A stretch of 64,000 nt of DNA from Mactromeris polynyma (GCA_032209605.1 JASFXZ010000026.1:5766001-5830000), one strand, 5' to 3'. Positions 41,312 through 52,697 are shown, counted from the first letter of the stretch. Made by a program: numbers and translations. The notes: generated by a model from the sequence alone, not told the origin.

Positions 41312-41932
41312 GAGGGACAGTGGTCGAGTGGTAGAGCGCCCGATTCTTAGCATTTTATGCTGACAGTTCCGAGGCTGTAATTCGCTATATGATTGTTGTT
41401 TCTGTTTATGTTATGAATGTGTTTTGTATTTCTCTTTCCCCTATGCAAATCTGTCACTTTATACAGTGTTCAGATTGTTTCCTGCCCATTTTTGGCCTAT
41501 TAAGGCCAGTTGTCTTGACTTGTCCTGTGATCTTTTCCATCCATTAATTCCCACCTCCCCTTCCCTTACTGTCCACTTTGATTCTCCTAGTTATTCCTTG
41601 TGGTCTGCTGGGCCATTCCTTGCGCCTCAGTTCCTTAATATGTGTACCGTTTGACCTCCTTTAGTACCTTATGTTTTGTGGATTGTTTTTTTTCCGGAGA
41701 TCTGCGTAGGGAGGCATTGTCTTATGTATGTGGCTTTCCCTGTAGATACGTATTCTCTCTCTCTTAATCCGAAGGTCGTGAGTTCGAGCCCCGCGGTAGG
41801 CGGTGTTTAATTACGAACTTCACAACCCCTAAATTAGGCGCGAGTACTGGTTGGTAGCCAGGAAGCACACATCGAGAGTGATTAGTATAAGTCGTAAGAA
41901 CTTGTTTCACAATCGATGTAAAATAAATAAAT
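41312..41932 (+). mobile_element. tRNA-derived SINE, family 1, split by another repeat
   Basis: The tRNA-like head CAGTGGTCGAGTGGTAGAGC at 41319 breaks off near 41355. The B-box GAGTTCGAGCC and body resume near 41768, ending CATCGAGAGTGATTAGTATA and TTTCACAATCGATGTAAAAT. The roughly 410 bases between are a different repeat, with a relative just downstream at 41933-42394. Confidence 0.75.
41356..41767 (+). repeat. Repeat inserted into a SINE
   Basis: It contains GGGCCATTCCTTGCGCC, TTCCGGAGATCTGCG and CTTATGTATGTGGCTTTCCC with a CT-rich end. The first part matches 41933-42394; the last 60 bases match 49369-49435. The open frames across it are not gene-like. Confidence 0.6.
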
Positions 41933-42394
41933 TTGACCTCCTACGACATTGCTAGTATACAATACGCTCATTATTACACCAGCATATTTTCAATCTTACT
42001 TCAAAACAGAGCTCAGCAGTCATATTTCTCCCCCTTTCGGCCTATTATTACTAACATGTTTTACTTGTTTCGTGATGTATATGACATCCATTATCCCCCC
42101 TTGTTGTCCCCCTAATTTCTCCTTACATAATTATTGAAAAACTTGACTGGTTTCGTTATTTCAGTGTTATTTAATATTTTGCTTCTATTTGTCTTTTTGG
42201 TTAATTCCCTATATTCCCACTGTATTTAAGGTTGTGCATAAGAAATTACTTACTGTTTCTTGTTGCCTTCTATATATATTGTAGTCGGCTAGGCCATTCC
42301 TTGTGCCCTTGTTCCCTTGCGTATTTACCCTTAAACCTCCTCCAATGCCTGATGTTTTATGAACAGTTGTTTTCCCGGAGGTCTGTGTGCTTGA
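41933..42394 (+). repeat. Second copy of the SINE-inserted repeat
   Basis: GGCCATTCCTTGTGCCC, CCTGATGTTTTATGAACAG and CCCGGAGGTCTGTGTG align with 41356-41767 in order. It directly abuts the end of the split SINE. Confidence 0.55.
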
Positions 42395-42574
42395 TCGGAC
42401 AAGACCTATTTCAGGTAATTTCTATAATTAAAGGGCAATAACTCCTGAGTGACCCGAGCGATATGGCTGGTTGTCGAACGAGTCCGAGGTATTACCCACA
42501 TACACATTCTGAAAAATTTTGTGAAGATTGGTCAAATGCTTCTAAAGTTATTGATCGGACAACTTACTGGACGC
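42395..42574 (+). repeat. Dispersed repeat (CGGACAAGAC family), copy 2
   Basis: Matches 36505-36672 in the same orientation, with CGATATGGCTGGTTGTCGAA in the middle. I recognise this type as widespread in bivalve DNA; family name unknown. Confidence 0.75.
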
Positions 42575-43894
42575 AATTATCCTCGGATGGTTAAAATATG
42601 TATCATGCAACAGAGTGAGAATAAGTTGCTACAAACGATGTTTTATAATAAATATATATCAAATATGTTTGTGATTAGGAATATTAACTATATTCGTATT
42701 TTGTACACTTTCCTCAAGCATGTTGTAATGTGCGAGTATACATTTATAAATCGTGTTTGGTTGTTCCGCCATATAAACATATTGTAATGGTGATGCACGA
42801 ACGTTTGTTTATACTAATAAACGACGGAATTCAACTCAAACAGCGAATTGTTTTTACGGACGCTTTATTTGTTTACTGATTACATTCACATCTAACATGT
42901 TACAATGAATTGGTATTTGTTTGCAAAAACGGCCAATAACTGCAAACGTCACTCTGTATTTTTAAAGAACAATTAAAATATATATAACATGTAAAATGAT
43001 GTTAATCGATTAGAAACTATATTCAAATGCATCATATGTTATATTGAGCAGAGCGCAAATATACAGGAAATAAGCTTACTACATGTATATATATATTGAA
43101 AAACTTTCGAAGGAATCGCCCAAACAGCGTAACAAAGCTTTCACAAAAGAAACAACGCAGATGGTAATATGAGGTCATACAATTTAGAAATGTCCCTTTT
43201 TGGTATAAACAATAGAAGACTCTGACTGTTCTGGATGAGATGGTCTGAAAAAAACTGACTGCACATGTAGAACCCGAATTTCCAATTATTTTTACAAAAA
43301 TAATTCATTTTTCTTCAATAAAGAGTTAACTCAAGTACCGATAATAGTTATACACATCTAAAAAACATGGTACAATGTCTACTCATTAAAGTGACCAGAC
43401 ATTTCTTCTTATTTAACAAAACAAACATACCACAAATCACTACACTATTGTAAACAAGAGAACCGTAAGCGGATGCAGACGCTCGTCTACGGGTAACATT
43501 ATCATTAGGGTTTATACTTTCTAGGCAACTGCGCTAAACGCAATTATTAATTTCAACAGACGCCAGTAATTTTTATGGCACATTTGGGGCCAAAATTGGG
43601 CCCCATTCCCTAAAAGTACAAAGTATTGATTTCCCCTTATTAGAAAGAAAATTCCCCTTCAGTAAAATTATTAAAAATACCCAAATTTGATGATTCATAT
43701 GCAAATTTCCACTTTTAAAAGGCCCACCTAAAACTGAAAAGAATGGCTTGGCAATCAATGTTCAACAAAAACAGACGAGCTAACAAGAATAAATAGTGTA
43801 ACAGTAGACGATAACAGCACAGGGCGAAATTATATCTATATAAAAAACATAAATCATTCTTTAACAAATGCACAGAACAAGATCGCATGATGCA
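42575..43894. other. No gene seen between repeats and copy B
   Basis: AT-rich sequence without recognisable coding capacity. The piece around 43440-43500 (AACAAGAGAACCGTAAGCGG) resembles the start of another dispersed repeat. 43810-43894 is the 3' UTR-like segment shared with copies A and C. Confidence 0.5.
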
Positions 43895-45835
43895 TTACTT
43901 CTTAAAAGGGAATATAATATAAAATTTTGACATAGCAGCTACATCTGTAATATCTGTAATAATCCAATTTGAATCTTTCATATTTTCACCATAGGTCCGA
44001 TGGAATTTAAAGTCAAAAACGTGAGGTCTGACATCCGATGAGGTAAAGTAATAGCGTACAACTACGTCAAGCTCCCTGTAACATAGCAAAAACAATATAA
44101 ATACCACTGATATATGATAAAACAATAGGACATAAAAGGGAGATTTATAATAAATTGATATAGGTTTCAACACATCACAGACTAAGTCAGCGCATTCGAG
44201 CCAACGATCAATATCATTTAAATGGAGTTTTAGGTCACATAAACAGTCATACATGTACATGTATATAGTGGAAACTTTAAATATCTTCTTTTAAAAAACT
44301 CCTTAGGTGACCCTCTACCAAGAGTGTTCAAATTATTTGGATTTGTCAAAAAATATGGTCGCTAGGGACAATTTCTACCTGTGTATAGTGACAAGTTCAA
44401 AAACATTTGTGTCAAAAACTTCAGGCCTAATTTTGAAATAATTTCACCAAATTTTTCGTAAGGTAAATCTCTACCTAGATTGTACAATTGTGTGATTCAC
44501 TCAAACATGGCTGCCACGGAAGCCCCTACAGTGCAACAAATAAGCATTATTTTATCGTAAAAACGATTTGATTTTCGCCAAAAATGAGTTAAAGTTCAAT
44601 ACCATGAAAACGAATTGTACCTTATCTTCCTATCCCTTTTGTTTATACGCATACTTTTGTAGAGGGTATATATTAATTATGCACCGTAAGAAAGAAAATA
44701 ATCCGAACATATCCGCATAATGTGTTGGGGTAAAATAATGCGGCAGTATTTCATCACCATGATGAAAAAAATGGTAAATGCGCATTGGTAAATTCCTATA
44801 AATTAAATGTATGTACGATGCTTATACGTTGCTCTGCTGCAATGACTATGTTTCAAGTGTTAACTGACTTTATTGAAAGAAATGGCCAACAAACTAAATA
44901 ACGTAAAAAACGTATTGATATAAACAAGGACCGTATATCTAGTGTAGATTCAACTGTCACTGATGGAAAAATTGAGAAAAAAAGATGTTTTGTTTTTCTA
45001 TGTTGGGAGGGAAAAAACATTTACGTAAAAATCAGGAAGTGAAAAATTCATAAAAAATATCCGATTAATGATTACACATTACCATACATGCATTGTTTAT
45101 AGATTTCAGTCCAGATAGACGAGTCCTTGTGGTAGTTCTGGAGGGTCCTGGTGTATATTTAGACCGATCGTTTGAGGATGGTAAGCCTAGGCACAGGCAT
45201 AAACATCCTGATACCATGAAGCAGATCTATCTACATAAAGTGAAAATAAAGTGCAAAGCAGAAAATAGTTAATTAATACAGTATTCTTACTTTTCCTTTT
45301 CGGACTCATTGTATCGCCAGTACATGTCCACCAATGTAAGACCCAACACTTTCACAGGTTCAGGACAACTTATCTCTCCTCGTTTAACTTTCTGTAGCAG
45401 CTCATGTTTTAAAACTCCACCCAAATGTTCGTAATCCTTTGCAATCAGGTTTTCAGAAATATTCAAAAATGCCAAGCGAGCACCTTCAATGAACGGTTCA
45501 CCGAAGTGATATTTTATACCTCTGTCTTTTAACATATAAAACAGAAACTTCCAACTACAGATGAGTGATATATCGAAAGTTATCCTGGTGTCTGGGGGCA
45601 AGCCACCTTTATCGTCACCTTTAGCAGCGTTATTTTTCGAGTTTCGAGTTATACAACTTGACCCGAATTCTCTAACAGAGACGTAGTGGGTGGGGTACAA
45701 TTGAACTTTCTCAAAGTTTTGCCGAATACAAACGCTTGCCATTGTATATTGATGTTTATGCACGCAGATACAATGATTAATCCGAAACACAGTACCCAAA
45801 GAAGATATCCTTGTCCATCTATTAAGGAAATTCAT
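43895..45835 (-). CDS. MAIP1: MAIP1-like mitochondrial protein, tandem copy B (two exons)
   Basis: Exon 1 is 45835-45291 and exon 2 is 44075-43895, giving 241 codons plus stop. The donor GGAAAA|GTAAGA and acceptor TATGTTACAG|G keep the same phase and the same split Lys as copy A. The start is ATG followed by NFLNRWTRISSLGT. The helix block reads EGARLAFLNISENLIAKDYE, then LKHELLQKV, and exon 2 has FHRTYGEN, DSNWI and a C-terminus FPFKK. Presumed role: mitochondrial matrix partner of the m-AAA protease, as for copy A. The intron is 1,215 bases. Part of it, near 44873-44930, aligns with copy A's intron on either side of the two MITEs found there, so this intron shows the uninterrupted state. 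The frame is open and nothing marks it as a pseudogene. Confidence 0.78.
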
Positions 45836-45927
45836 GGTGAAGAGTGTTCAGTCGGTGGTAGCCAACCCTCATCGACTTGGTATTTACCAACGCATGAAGC
45901 GTACAACGGTACATGTATAACTAATAT

Positions 45928-45949
45928 GCGGATAGGAATTCCTATCCGC
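45928..45949. repeat. 22-bp perfect palindrome upstream of copy B
   Basis: GCGGATAGGAATTCC followed by TATCCGC reads the same on both strands. GGATAGGAAT appears again directly after it, and GCGGGTAGGAATTG about 340 bases on. Confidence 0.8.
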
Positions 45950-46102
45950 GGATAGGAATAGAGACTTGCGTTTCGATTGAAACTTTCGGACAACGTTTTA
46001 CAAAACTATAATTACAAGAACAAAAATATTGAAACTTGAAAAAATGGAGTTTACAAACTGTATTGAAAATACTGAGTTGACTTTAAAATCAGGGACCGTA
46101 TA

Positions 46103-46258
46103 CAGGGCCGTAAATTGCCTCCCCTGGAAGGGGAGGCACCCCGACGAGCGGAGCGAGGCGAACAATTTTTTGGACCCTTTTTAGACAAAAAATGATTTTT
46201 TTTCAGCCCGCAATAGAAGGGCAACTGCCTACATGCCTCCATGTAATTTACGGCCCTG
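46103..46258. mobile_element. MITE with CAGGGCCGTAAATT termini and GTATA duplication
   Basis: It opens CAGGGCCGTAAATTGCC and closes GTAATTTACGGCCCTG. GTATA is present on both flanks (46098-46102 and 46259-46263). The internal GCGGAGCGAGGCG block is GC-rich. It lies upstream of copy B of the MAIP1-like array. Confidence 0.75.
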
Positions 46259-46977
46259 GTATATAATATAGTGTGTTCCAGTTGAAATCAAGCATGCGGG
46301 TAGGAATTGATATGTGCGGATAGAAACAATACACTCCACAATCGTTATCATAATTATTCTAATGAAAATTGCACGCAATTTGTAAATAATGAATATGGAT
46401 ATATTGGTAAACTTTCGGTAGCATGTCTTAAAAAATGAAGATGATAGACTACATAGACTATTCACCGTTTACTTAATATTTAATTCTCAAATAAACTGAA
46501 ACCAGACATTGTGTTACGTCTTTCTATGTGATACATAGTATCAGTGGCAAAACGACGTCGAATTATGGCGTTCATTGCTCGCCGCACAAAAGGACGTTTA
46601 AACTTAAGAAAGTTTACCCGAATAATGGGAAAATAGTAATACCAAATTCCATGAATTTCTTTTCCAACCACTGAGGTACCGTAACAGGGTATACACTATA
46701 TGCCGGATCCGGACTCAAGCAATTACGAGAGAACGACAACACCGGTCCCATGCGGTAGCACGCGTAATGGTTTCCATGTTAAGTAGTCATTCTAATAATT
46801 ACTATAAGAGAAGTTGTAATTCACAGGGAAATATCACTTGTTGAAAATTTCGGACAATGGAATAAAAAAGAATTGCAGTGAATTATCACATTTATTTCCA
46901 ACTCGTGAAATTATTGTTTTGAAGCACACTTTTAAAATTGATTAACTAAACATGATGTTTCACGGGGCGCAAACAAT

Positions 46978-47054
46978 ACTCGACAGCGCAACCACTACTC
47001 GACAGCGCCACCACTACTCGACAGCGCCATCACTAGAGCAACAGCGCAACCACT
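46978..47054 (+). repeat. 19-bp tandem repeat, four units
   Basis: ACTCGACAGCGCMACCACT at 46978, 46997 and 47016, and a worn fourth unit at 47035. Near-identical first three units suggest recent amplification. Confidence 0.85.
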
Positions 47055-47661
47055 TTTATAAATATGTGCATATTTCCTTTTTAAGAAGTGCTTATAAGTT
47101 CTGTTGTGTTCCGGCGTAACTACTATAAATAACAGTTATATTTGCATGCGCCAGAATGTTCTTACGGTGTGTGTAAGCAACGAAGTGTACTTGAAATGCT
47201 AGCAGATCTCAAAATATGCACAAGTCCGATTCGGGAGAAAAGCTCCTGGCACCACAGTTCGCACAATATTGAACGAAATCGAAGCCAACCTGCTGTAAAA
47301 GTGTTCTTACACTGTACCACATTCTCCGATTTTCGAAGTATGTCCGTTTAATAAAATTATCAAATAAAATATAAATCATACTCACGTGTGTAGAAACACA
47401 AGGCACATCTGCACCACGGAAGTGTCGACAGCTCATTTTCTTTGCACCACCGATAAGTGGTGGAGCTGGCGTTTAGTAGCCGTGTTCGTATGGTTTGCGA
47501 TTTCGTAGATGCTGGTTCAAGATATAGCGGTCTTGATTTGGCGTGGTAACACTTGGTCTACCGCTTCGTTGTAAATAGTCGGTACTTCCGGTCTGCACGA
47601 ATCGCCGTCTGAGACTCCTCACGGATCTTGATGTTTATACAATTTTTTGGGAACTTTGTGA

Positions 47662-48017
47662 AAACAAGATTATCTAGTCAAGAAAAGCCAAACTCAGCTG
47701 AAGAAGTTCAATATGAAACAGTACGACGGACAGTTCCTGAACATGAGGGATAAGTTCATTGGTCACAAATATGACCAGATAATTCAAGAACTTGTTAAAA
47801 TGAATGTTTAGAAAGAGTTCACACAGCAAGCAGCTACAGCTTACAATCCTTTAGGACAGCGTATGATGAAGACACTCCCTCTGGACAATGCTGTGCTGAC
47901 TGTCTTTACTGCCATTGATCATTCTCTTCAAGGACATGCTGTTGCTACTTGGGGAATGAGGAATTTGGCTACAAAACATTTCAGTCGTATATGTTCACTA
48001 AAAACGATGTTGCAAGT
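47662..48017 (+). pseudogene. Degraded coding relic of unknown origin
   Basis: One frame runs from about 47662 to a TGA near 48017 with a single internal TAG at about 47809. It reads protein-like, for example DKFIGHKYDQIIQELVKMNV before the stop, and then KTLPLDNAVLTVFTAIDHSL and QGHAVATWG after it. The LPL.N..L...TA.D....GH arrangement reminds me of a segment found in repetitive transposase-related invertebrate proteins, but I cannot name it. It lies between copies B and C of the MAIP1-like array and shares nothing visible with them. Confidence 0.35.
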
Positions 48018-48340
48018 CTGAAATAAGTGAAATTCCATGTAGATGAGAAGCTGTCACCATGATGTTATTGAGTGGTGAGTTAAAGTTAGTGGTACCAGTA
48101 GGTACAATCTCATTAAAATCAGCCCCAGTCGCACGCTCCTATACTATACGCTAACTGGATCTGATGACTGCCCAATACAGGTCACGTTCAAATGACCTTT
48201 GAGTAGCCAATCAAATCCTCGCCTGCAAAATGCTGTGGTATAGAGTTATGAATGTTCGTCGATCTCCGACGAGCTACGTAAATTCTATTTGAGCGTAGAT
48301 CACCGAGACGTTCCGATTACGTATTTTCGTCAATTTCAAT

Positions 48341-48469
48341 ATGGCTGCGCCCATGGACACAACCGCAACTCCTACACGGCAACATTCTTTGGTTAATCGG
48401 TGTTGTTTGTGTGGCGTTTCGTTTTTGAAAATATTTATAACCGGAAGCGGCAGGAAGGACGTTAAATAA
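48341..48469 (+). CDS. Possible short first exon or relic with a CxxC motif
   Basis: A 42-codon frame begins at an ATG inside ATATGGCTGCGCC, a YY1-like context often seen where the start codon overlaps a core promoter. It reads MAAPMDTTATPTRQH, then NRCCLCGVSF. The surrounding 48240-48460 is richer in CpG than its neighbours. It may be the 5' exon of a transposon-related gene whose remainder is lost. No good splice donor follows. Weak evidence. Confidence 0.2.
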   Translation: MAAPMDTTATPTRQHSLVNRCCLCGVSFLKIFITGSGRKDVK

Positions 48470-48911
48470 CAGTATAAACAATACAATATACAATACCACG
48501 GACCTAAATGTATATAGGTCCGTGACAATACAAAATACTTAATTTTGGTCATGGTTACATCACACAATGTTATGACAGACAGATAACATGTATGGGTAAT
48601 CAAACAATCAGTTACAAGTATGCAATGTAAAAACAAAACAGAAATGGTAGGCTGAACATTTACGTTTATTTAGAGGACAGCGATGTTTATTTATCCGTGA
48701 ATGGTTTAAAAAGATGGGAGAATATAAATATTTTCAATGAAATCACGAGAAAATCGAAGGTCACGTTGTAGGAATTTCATTGATGACTTGGAGATATACA
48801 ATATATGTGTATAATTGTAGATGGTGTTTTTGTTGTTCAATTAAACTATTTTGTGATATAACATGTAATTAGACTTGTACTTCTAAGGGTATCAGGACTG
48901 TTCGACCACTA

Positions 48912-48986
48912 GACTTTTCGACCCCTAGTAAATGTGTAAGACTTTTCGACCCCTAGTAAATGTGTAAGACTTTTCGACCCCTGATG
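48912..48986 (+). repeat. 28-bp tandem repeat (CTTTTCGACCCCTAGTAAAT)
   Basis: Units start at 48912, 48940 and 48968; the first two are identical and the third changes after CGACCCCT. More worn CGACCCC/CGTCCCC words follow to 49030. The reverse complement (GGGGTCGAA) recurs at 55376-55470. Confidence 0.85.
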
Positions 48987-49368
48987 TCAAGATAATTCGT
49001 CCCCTACCTGATGGACGTTTCGACTCCTACTTTATAACAGTGTATTATGCAACGGAAATTAATTATATATAGCTATATATATATAGATCTAAATAGAAAT
49101 TATTTTGTTTAATAACGATGTGATTTTATTGTAATAAAATGAAAAACATAACGATTGAGTTTGAGTTTGTTGTTTGATATATTGTTTTAGAAATTTATAT
49201 TTTTACAAATTCTTCCTCGTCAATTCAACAGTACTTACTAGTTTATGTATAGCTTGTTACAAATAACCTGATCCATGCATAATGTCTCAATCAGTTTATT
49301 TTTTACACGCTATAAATATACTGGGAAATAAATGAGTTATATTGCACAATCCTACATACTTATCTGCG

Positions 49369-49435
49369 TGGGGAGGCACCGTCTTATGTATGTGCCTTTC
49401 CTGTAGTTACGTATTCTCTCTCTTTTACAAACCTA
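49369..49435 (+). repeat. Short terminal piece of the same repeat
   Basis: GCGTGGGGAGGCACCGTCTT, then ATGTATGTGCCTTTCC and a CTCT run, matching 41704-41767. Confidence 0.6.
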
Positions 49436-50130
49436 CTGATGTACATTATATCTATTAGCACCTTATATTGGATTATCATATCGATCATATGTGTAAACAA
49501 TTAAACAGAGCATATTCGCACCTCTTCAATTAGAAAGTCGAGATAACAGATTTTTATTTAGACTTTAACATATCGTTATAATAAACCATTGCCACGTGTA
49601 CATAATCAGTGAAAACTGCAATACAAAACAAACGCATGTGTAAGGATACGAAGGAAAAACTCCTATTTTTCTTTTTATTCATATCATGTAATTACATATA
49701 TATACGTCATTATCCTTTAATCACACACATTTCGCTAACCAAAATACAAAAAAAAAATCATTTCACCGCGAACCTATATACCGCATAAAGGTCCGTGATT
49801 TCACCGATAAAAACGCGTCCATTAATACAGAGGATGATAAGCAAGAATAGAGATATGTTCACCTTATTTTCATCATAATGCTTCATTATTTTCATAAACA
49901 TTAATAAAATATTATTTATGGATAAGCACTTGTTCCCTAACACCATGTTATGTGTGAAGGGATAGACCTCACGGATTATTGTCATTTGTGAGTTGAAATG
50001 TATTCATCTCAAAATCTCCATCCCTGGCACATAGGGACTATTACTTCAAATGTGCTCGACATTAAACAGAATGTTTAGTAGTATGATAGTAAATTATCTA
50101 TTAATTACATATTGATATTCTAGACAAAGA

Positions 50131-50460
50131 CTTTGATACTCCTTTAGAAGAACTTTTCGCCACTTTAAATTGGATGACTTTCCCCCATAGAGTTAAATAT
50201 AAAAAATGTATATTAATATACAATCCTTGAACAACATGTGCCCCTTATATTTAAAAGGCGAATTTCAGAAAATCGATAGGTACAAACTCGCCATCTTAAA
50301 TCCTCAGATTGAAAGCGAAATCTCCATGTACAAAAACCAAGGCTAGAATTTACTCGAAAATCACTGGACTTCCTTGTCTGAAGATATTCACAATGCTGAA
50401 AATTTAAATGCCTTCAAAGGTAAATCTATTTCTTGCTGGATAAAATCACTTGTGTAAATT
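50131..50460 (+). pseudogene. Decayed 3' end of a CR1/Jockey-type LINE reverse transcriptase
   Basis: Translation on the + strand gives TPLEELFATLNWMTFPHRVK, then YKKCILIYNP, a pattern typical of the segment after the polymerase domain in CR1/Jockey LINEs (L.WL....R..Y.K....Y). Stops and frameshifts follow. A later frame gives EDIHNAENLNAFKGK, matching the usual ending of these ORFs. No open frame survives, so it is a dead relic. Confidence 0.6.
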
Positions 50461-50654
50461 TATCAGCCTTCAAACAACCAAGATGTATGAGTGTTTTATA
50501 AATGACAAAATTGTGTTATATTATGCTGGCATCTTTCTTCAACATTGGTGTTTATTCCTTGTATATAATTATTCTTGTTTCATGTTGACATCTCGATGAA
50601 ATCGTAATTTGTTGTTTATATGTATATACTATGTAAATACTTTTTAACAAGAGA

Positions 50655-50875
50655 TGTTTGTAAAACATAATGCCCCCTGTGACCTTGACCCCAAAATCAA
50701 TAGGGTTCCTCTGCTACCCAAGATGAATGTGTGAGGATGATAGGTCAATGGGTTTTTGAGTTATCGATCAGAAACAAAAGGTTACAGTTTGACGGACGGA
50801 CTTACCGACCAACCGCCATGTGCAAACCAATATGCCCTCTCTTCTTCGAAGGGGGGCATAAAAAGAGGCTCACAG
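50655..50875 (+). repeat. Dispersed repeat bounded by ATGCCCCC and GGGGGGCATAA
   Basis: It begins near AACATAATGCCCCCTGTGAC and ends TTCGAAGGGGGGCATAAA. The complementary ends and a short AT/GC-mixed body suggest a non-autonomous element. The ORFs here are not genes. Confidence 0.5.
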
Positions 50876-51107
50876 GGCAGACTGGGCAATTGCCTAACTG
50901 CGTTTTCTCTATAAATAAAGTCTTAATTATTAATATTATTATTATATTGTCACTATATTGCATTGGTATGGCAATGTTATATGAAATGCATGTTTTTGTT
51001 AACACATTTGAGAAACTAGATGCCCAAGGGCAACATTTATAGCCTGCCAATTGTCAAGAGAATACGGTTATATAATGCTAAACAGAGCATATCTATTACA
51101 CCCATTT

Positions 51108-51770
51108 TTATGCCCCCACTCTGAAAGGGGGGGGGGGGGCATATAGATTTGCCCTTGTCTGTCCGTCTGTCACTCATATCTCCAAAAGAATATGAGCCAG
51201 AGTCATAAAACTTTACAGGAATGTTCACCAGTCTATGTAGTTTTGCACCTGGGGTTCATGTTTGGTTGTGTCCAGTAAGTGCAGAGTTATGTCCCTTGAC
51301 TTGTTAAAATATAGCCTAAAGAGTATGCAATCTTGTGTCACTTATATCTCCAAAACTATATGAGCCAGAGTCATTAAACTTTACAGGAATGTTCACCAGC
51401 ATGTGAAGTTGTGCGCCTTGGGTTTCATGTTTGGCTGTACCAAGTAAATGCACAGTTATGGCCATTGACTTAGTTAAAACATAGCCTACAGAGTATGTTA
51501 TCTTGCGTCACTCATATCTCCAAAAATATATGAGCCAGTGTCATAAAACTTTACATGAATGTTCACCAACCTGTATAGTCGTGCACCTGGGGTTTCATGT
51601 ATGGTTACGCCCAGTAAGTGCAAAGTTATGGCCCTTGACTTACTACCATAATCAGTAGTTGTTCACTTGGTAATTTTGATATCCATTCACAAACTATGAG
51701 CAGAATAATAGCATTTGCTTTTGTGACAAAGGCTGCAAGTGGGGGCATCTGTGTCCTATGGACGCATTCT
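51108..51770 (+). repeat. Tandem 168-171-bp repeat bounded by GGGGGC motifs
   Basis: Units start at about 51171, 51339 and 51510, each with CATATCTCCAAAA, TATGAGCCAG, AAACTTTACA and GAATGTTCACCA. A run of 13 G lies near 51128, and the end has GTGGGGGCATCTGTGTCC. Three units with mild divergence. Confidence 0.75.
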
Positions 51771-51774
51771 AGTT

Positions 51775-52170
51775 TACTTTTGACTGTGTGATCTTGACCT
51801 TTGAGCTATGTACTGGTAGTGTACGGGTCTTGCACAGCACATGAGGTCACCTGGGTGAACATTTATGCCAAGTAATTTGACAATCCCAAATGTTTTGACG
51901 TTTGACCTTGACCTTTGAGCTACTGACATGTGTCCTATGTGCAACACACCATCTCATCATGGTGAACATTCATGCTAAGTAATTTAAAAATTCCCCAATA
52001 AATGACAGTGTAATGGCATGGAAAATATGTTTTAGACCCATTCTTGACATTTGACCTCAAAGTGTGACCTTGACCTTTGCGCTACAGACATGGGTCCTCA
52101 TGGTGAACATTTGCGCAGAGTCATTTGAAAATCTGCCTATAGATGACAGTATTATATTGACCTTTTAACC
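51775..52170 (+). repeat. TGACCTTGACCTTTGAGCTA repeat units
   Basis: At least three diverged units of about 130 bases, each with a GACCTTGACCTTTG-like phrase, GTGAACATT and CCAAGTAATTT. Common repeat style in bivalve DNA. Confidence 0.6.
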
Positions 52171-52400
52171 TACTTTTTGACCCCAAATGACCCAGTATAA
52201 AACTTGACCAAGCTTTTTCACCAAGCTTTTATTGAGCCAAACATTCTAAGCAACTTTCATGAGGACTGGGCCAAAGACGTGACCCCTGGAGTGTTAAGGA
52301 TTTTATAAAATTTAACCATGTTACCTAGTTTTTGATCCTAGACAACCCAGTTTCAAACTTGAACTAGATTTTATTTAGAAAAATATTTTAACAAGTCCCA
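52171..52400 (+). repeat. TGACCCAGT/AACTTGACC-type repeat units
   Basis: Two units with TTTTTGACCCCAAATGACCC and GTTTCAAACTTGAACTAG phrases, running up to the region after copy C exon 2. Related to 53870-54370. Confidence 0.5.
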
Positions 52401-52697
52401 TACAAATAAAGTAAAAAAATAACAGACGGGCGGAGGGACGGACATGGTGATGCACGTGAATTCTATTAAGCCCGCAGTTTGTGAAGCGGGGTACACTTAT
52501 TAACACTTTTAGACACATATGCCATGTACAACAATAGTTCTTCATATTATTTTCAAAACAGACGATGTAACAAGAAAAAAAAGTATTTTGATAATCATTA
52601 CACAGCACAGAGCTACATATATAACAATTTATACAACAAAGCATATATATCATTATTACAAATACACAAAACAAGATCACCAGTAACTGTTGTAGAT

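Noticed and set aside
41424..41654. 76-codon proline/serine-rich frame
   Set aside because: Part of a dispersed repeat that recurs at 41.9-42.4 kb without the same frame.
45686..45955. 89-codon plus-strand frame
   Set aside because: Antisense shadow of copy B exon 1.
48912..48986. CRISPR-like array
   Set aside because: Units are contiguous with no unique spacers, in eukaryotic DNA; it is a minisatellite.
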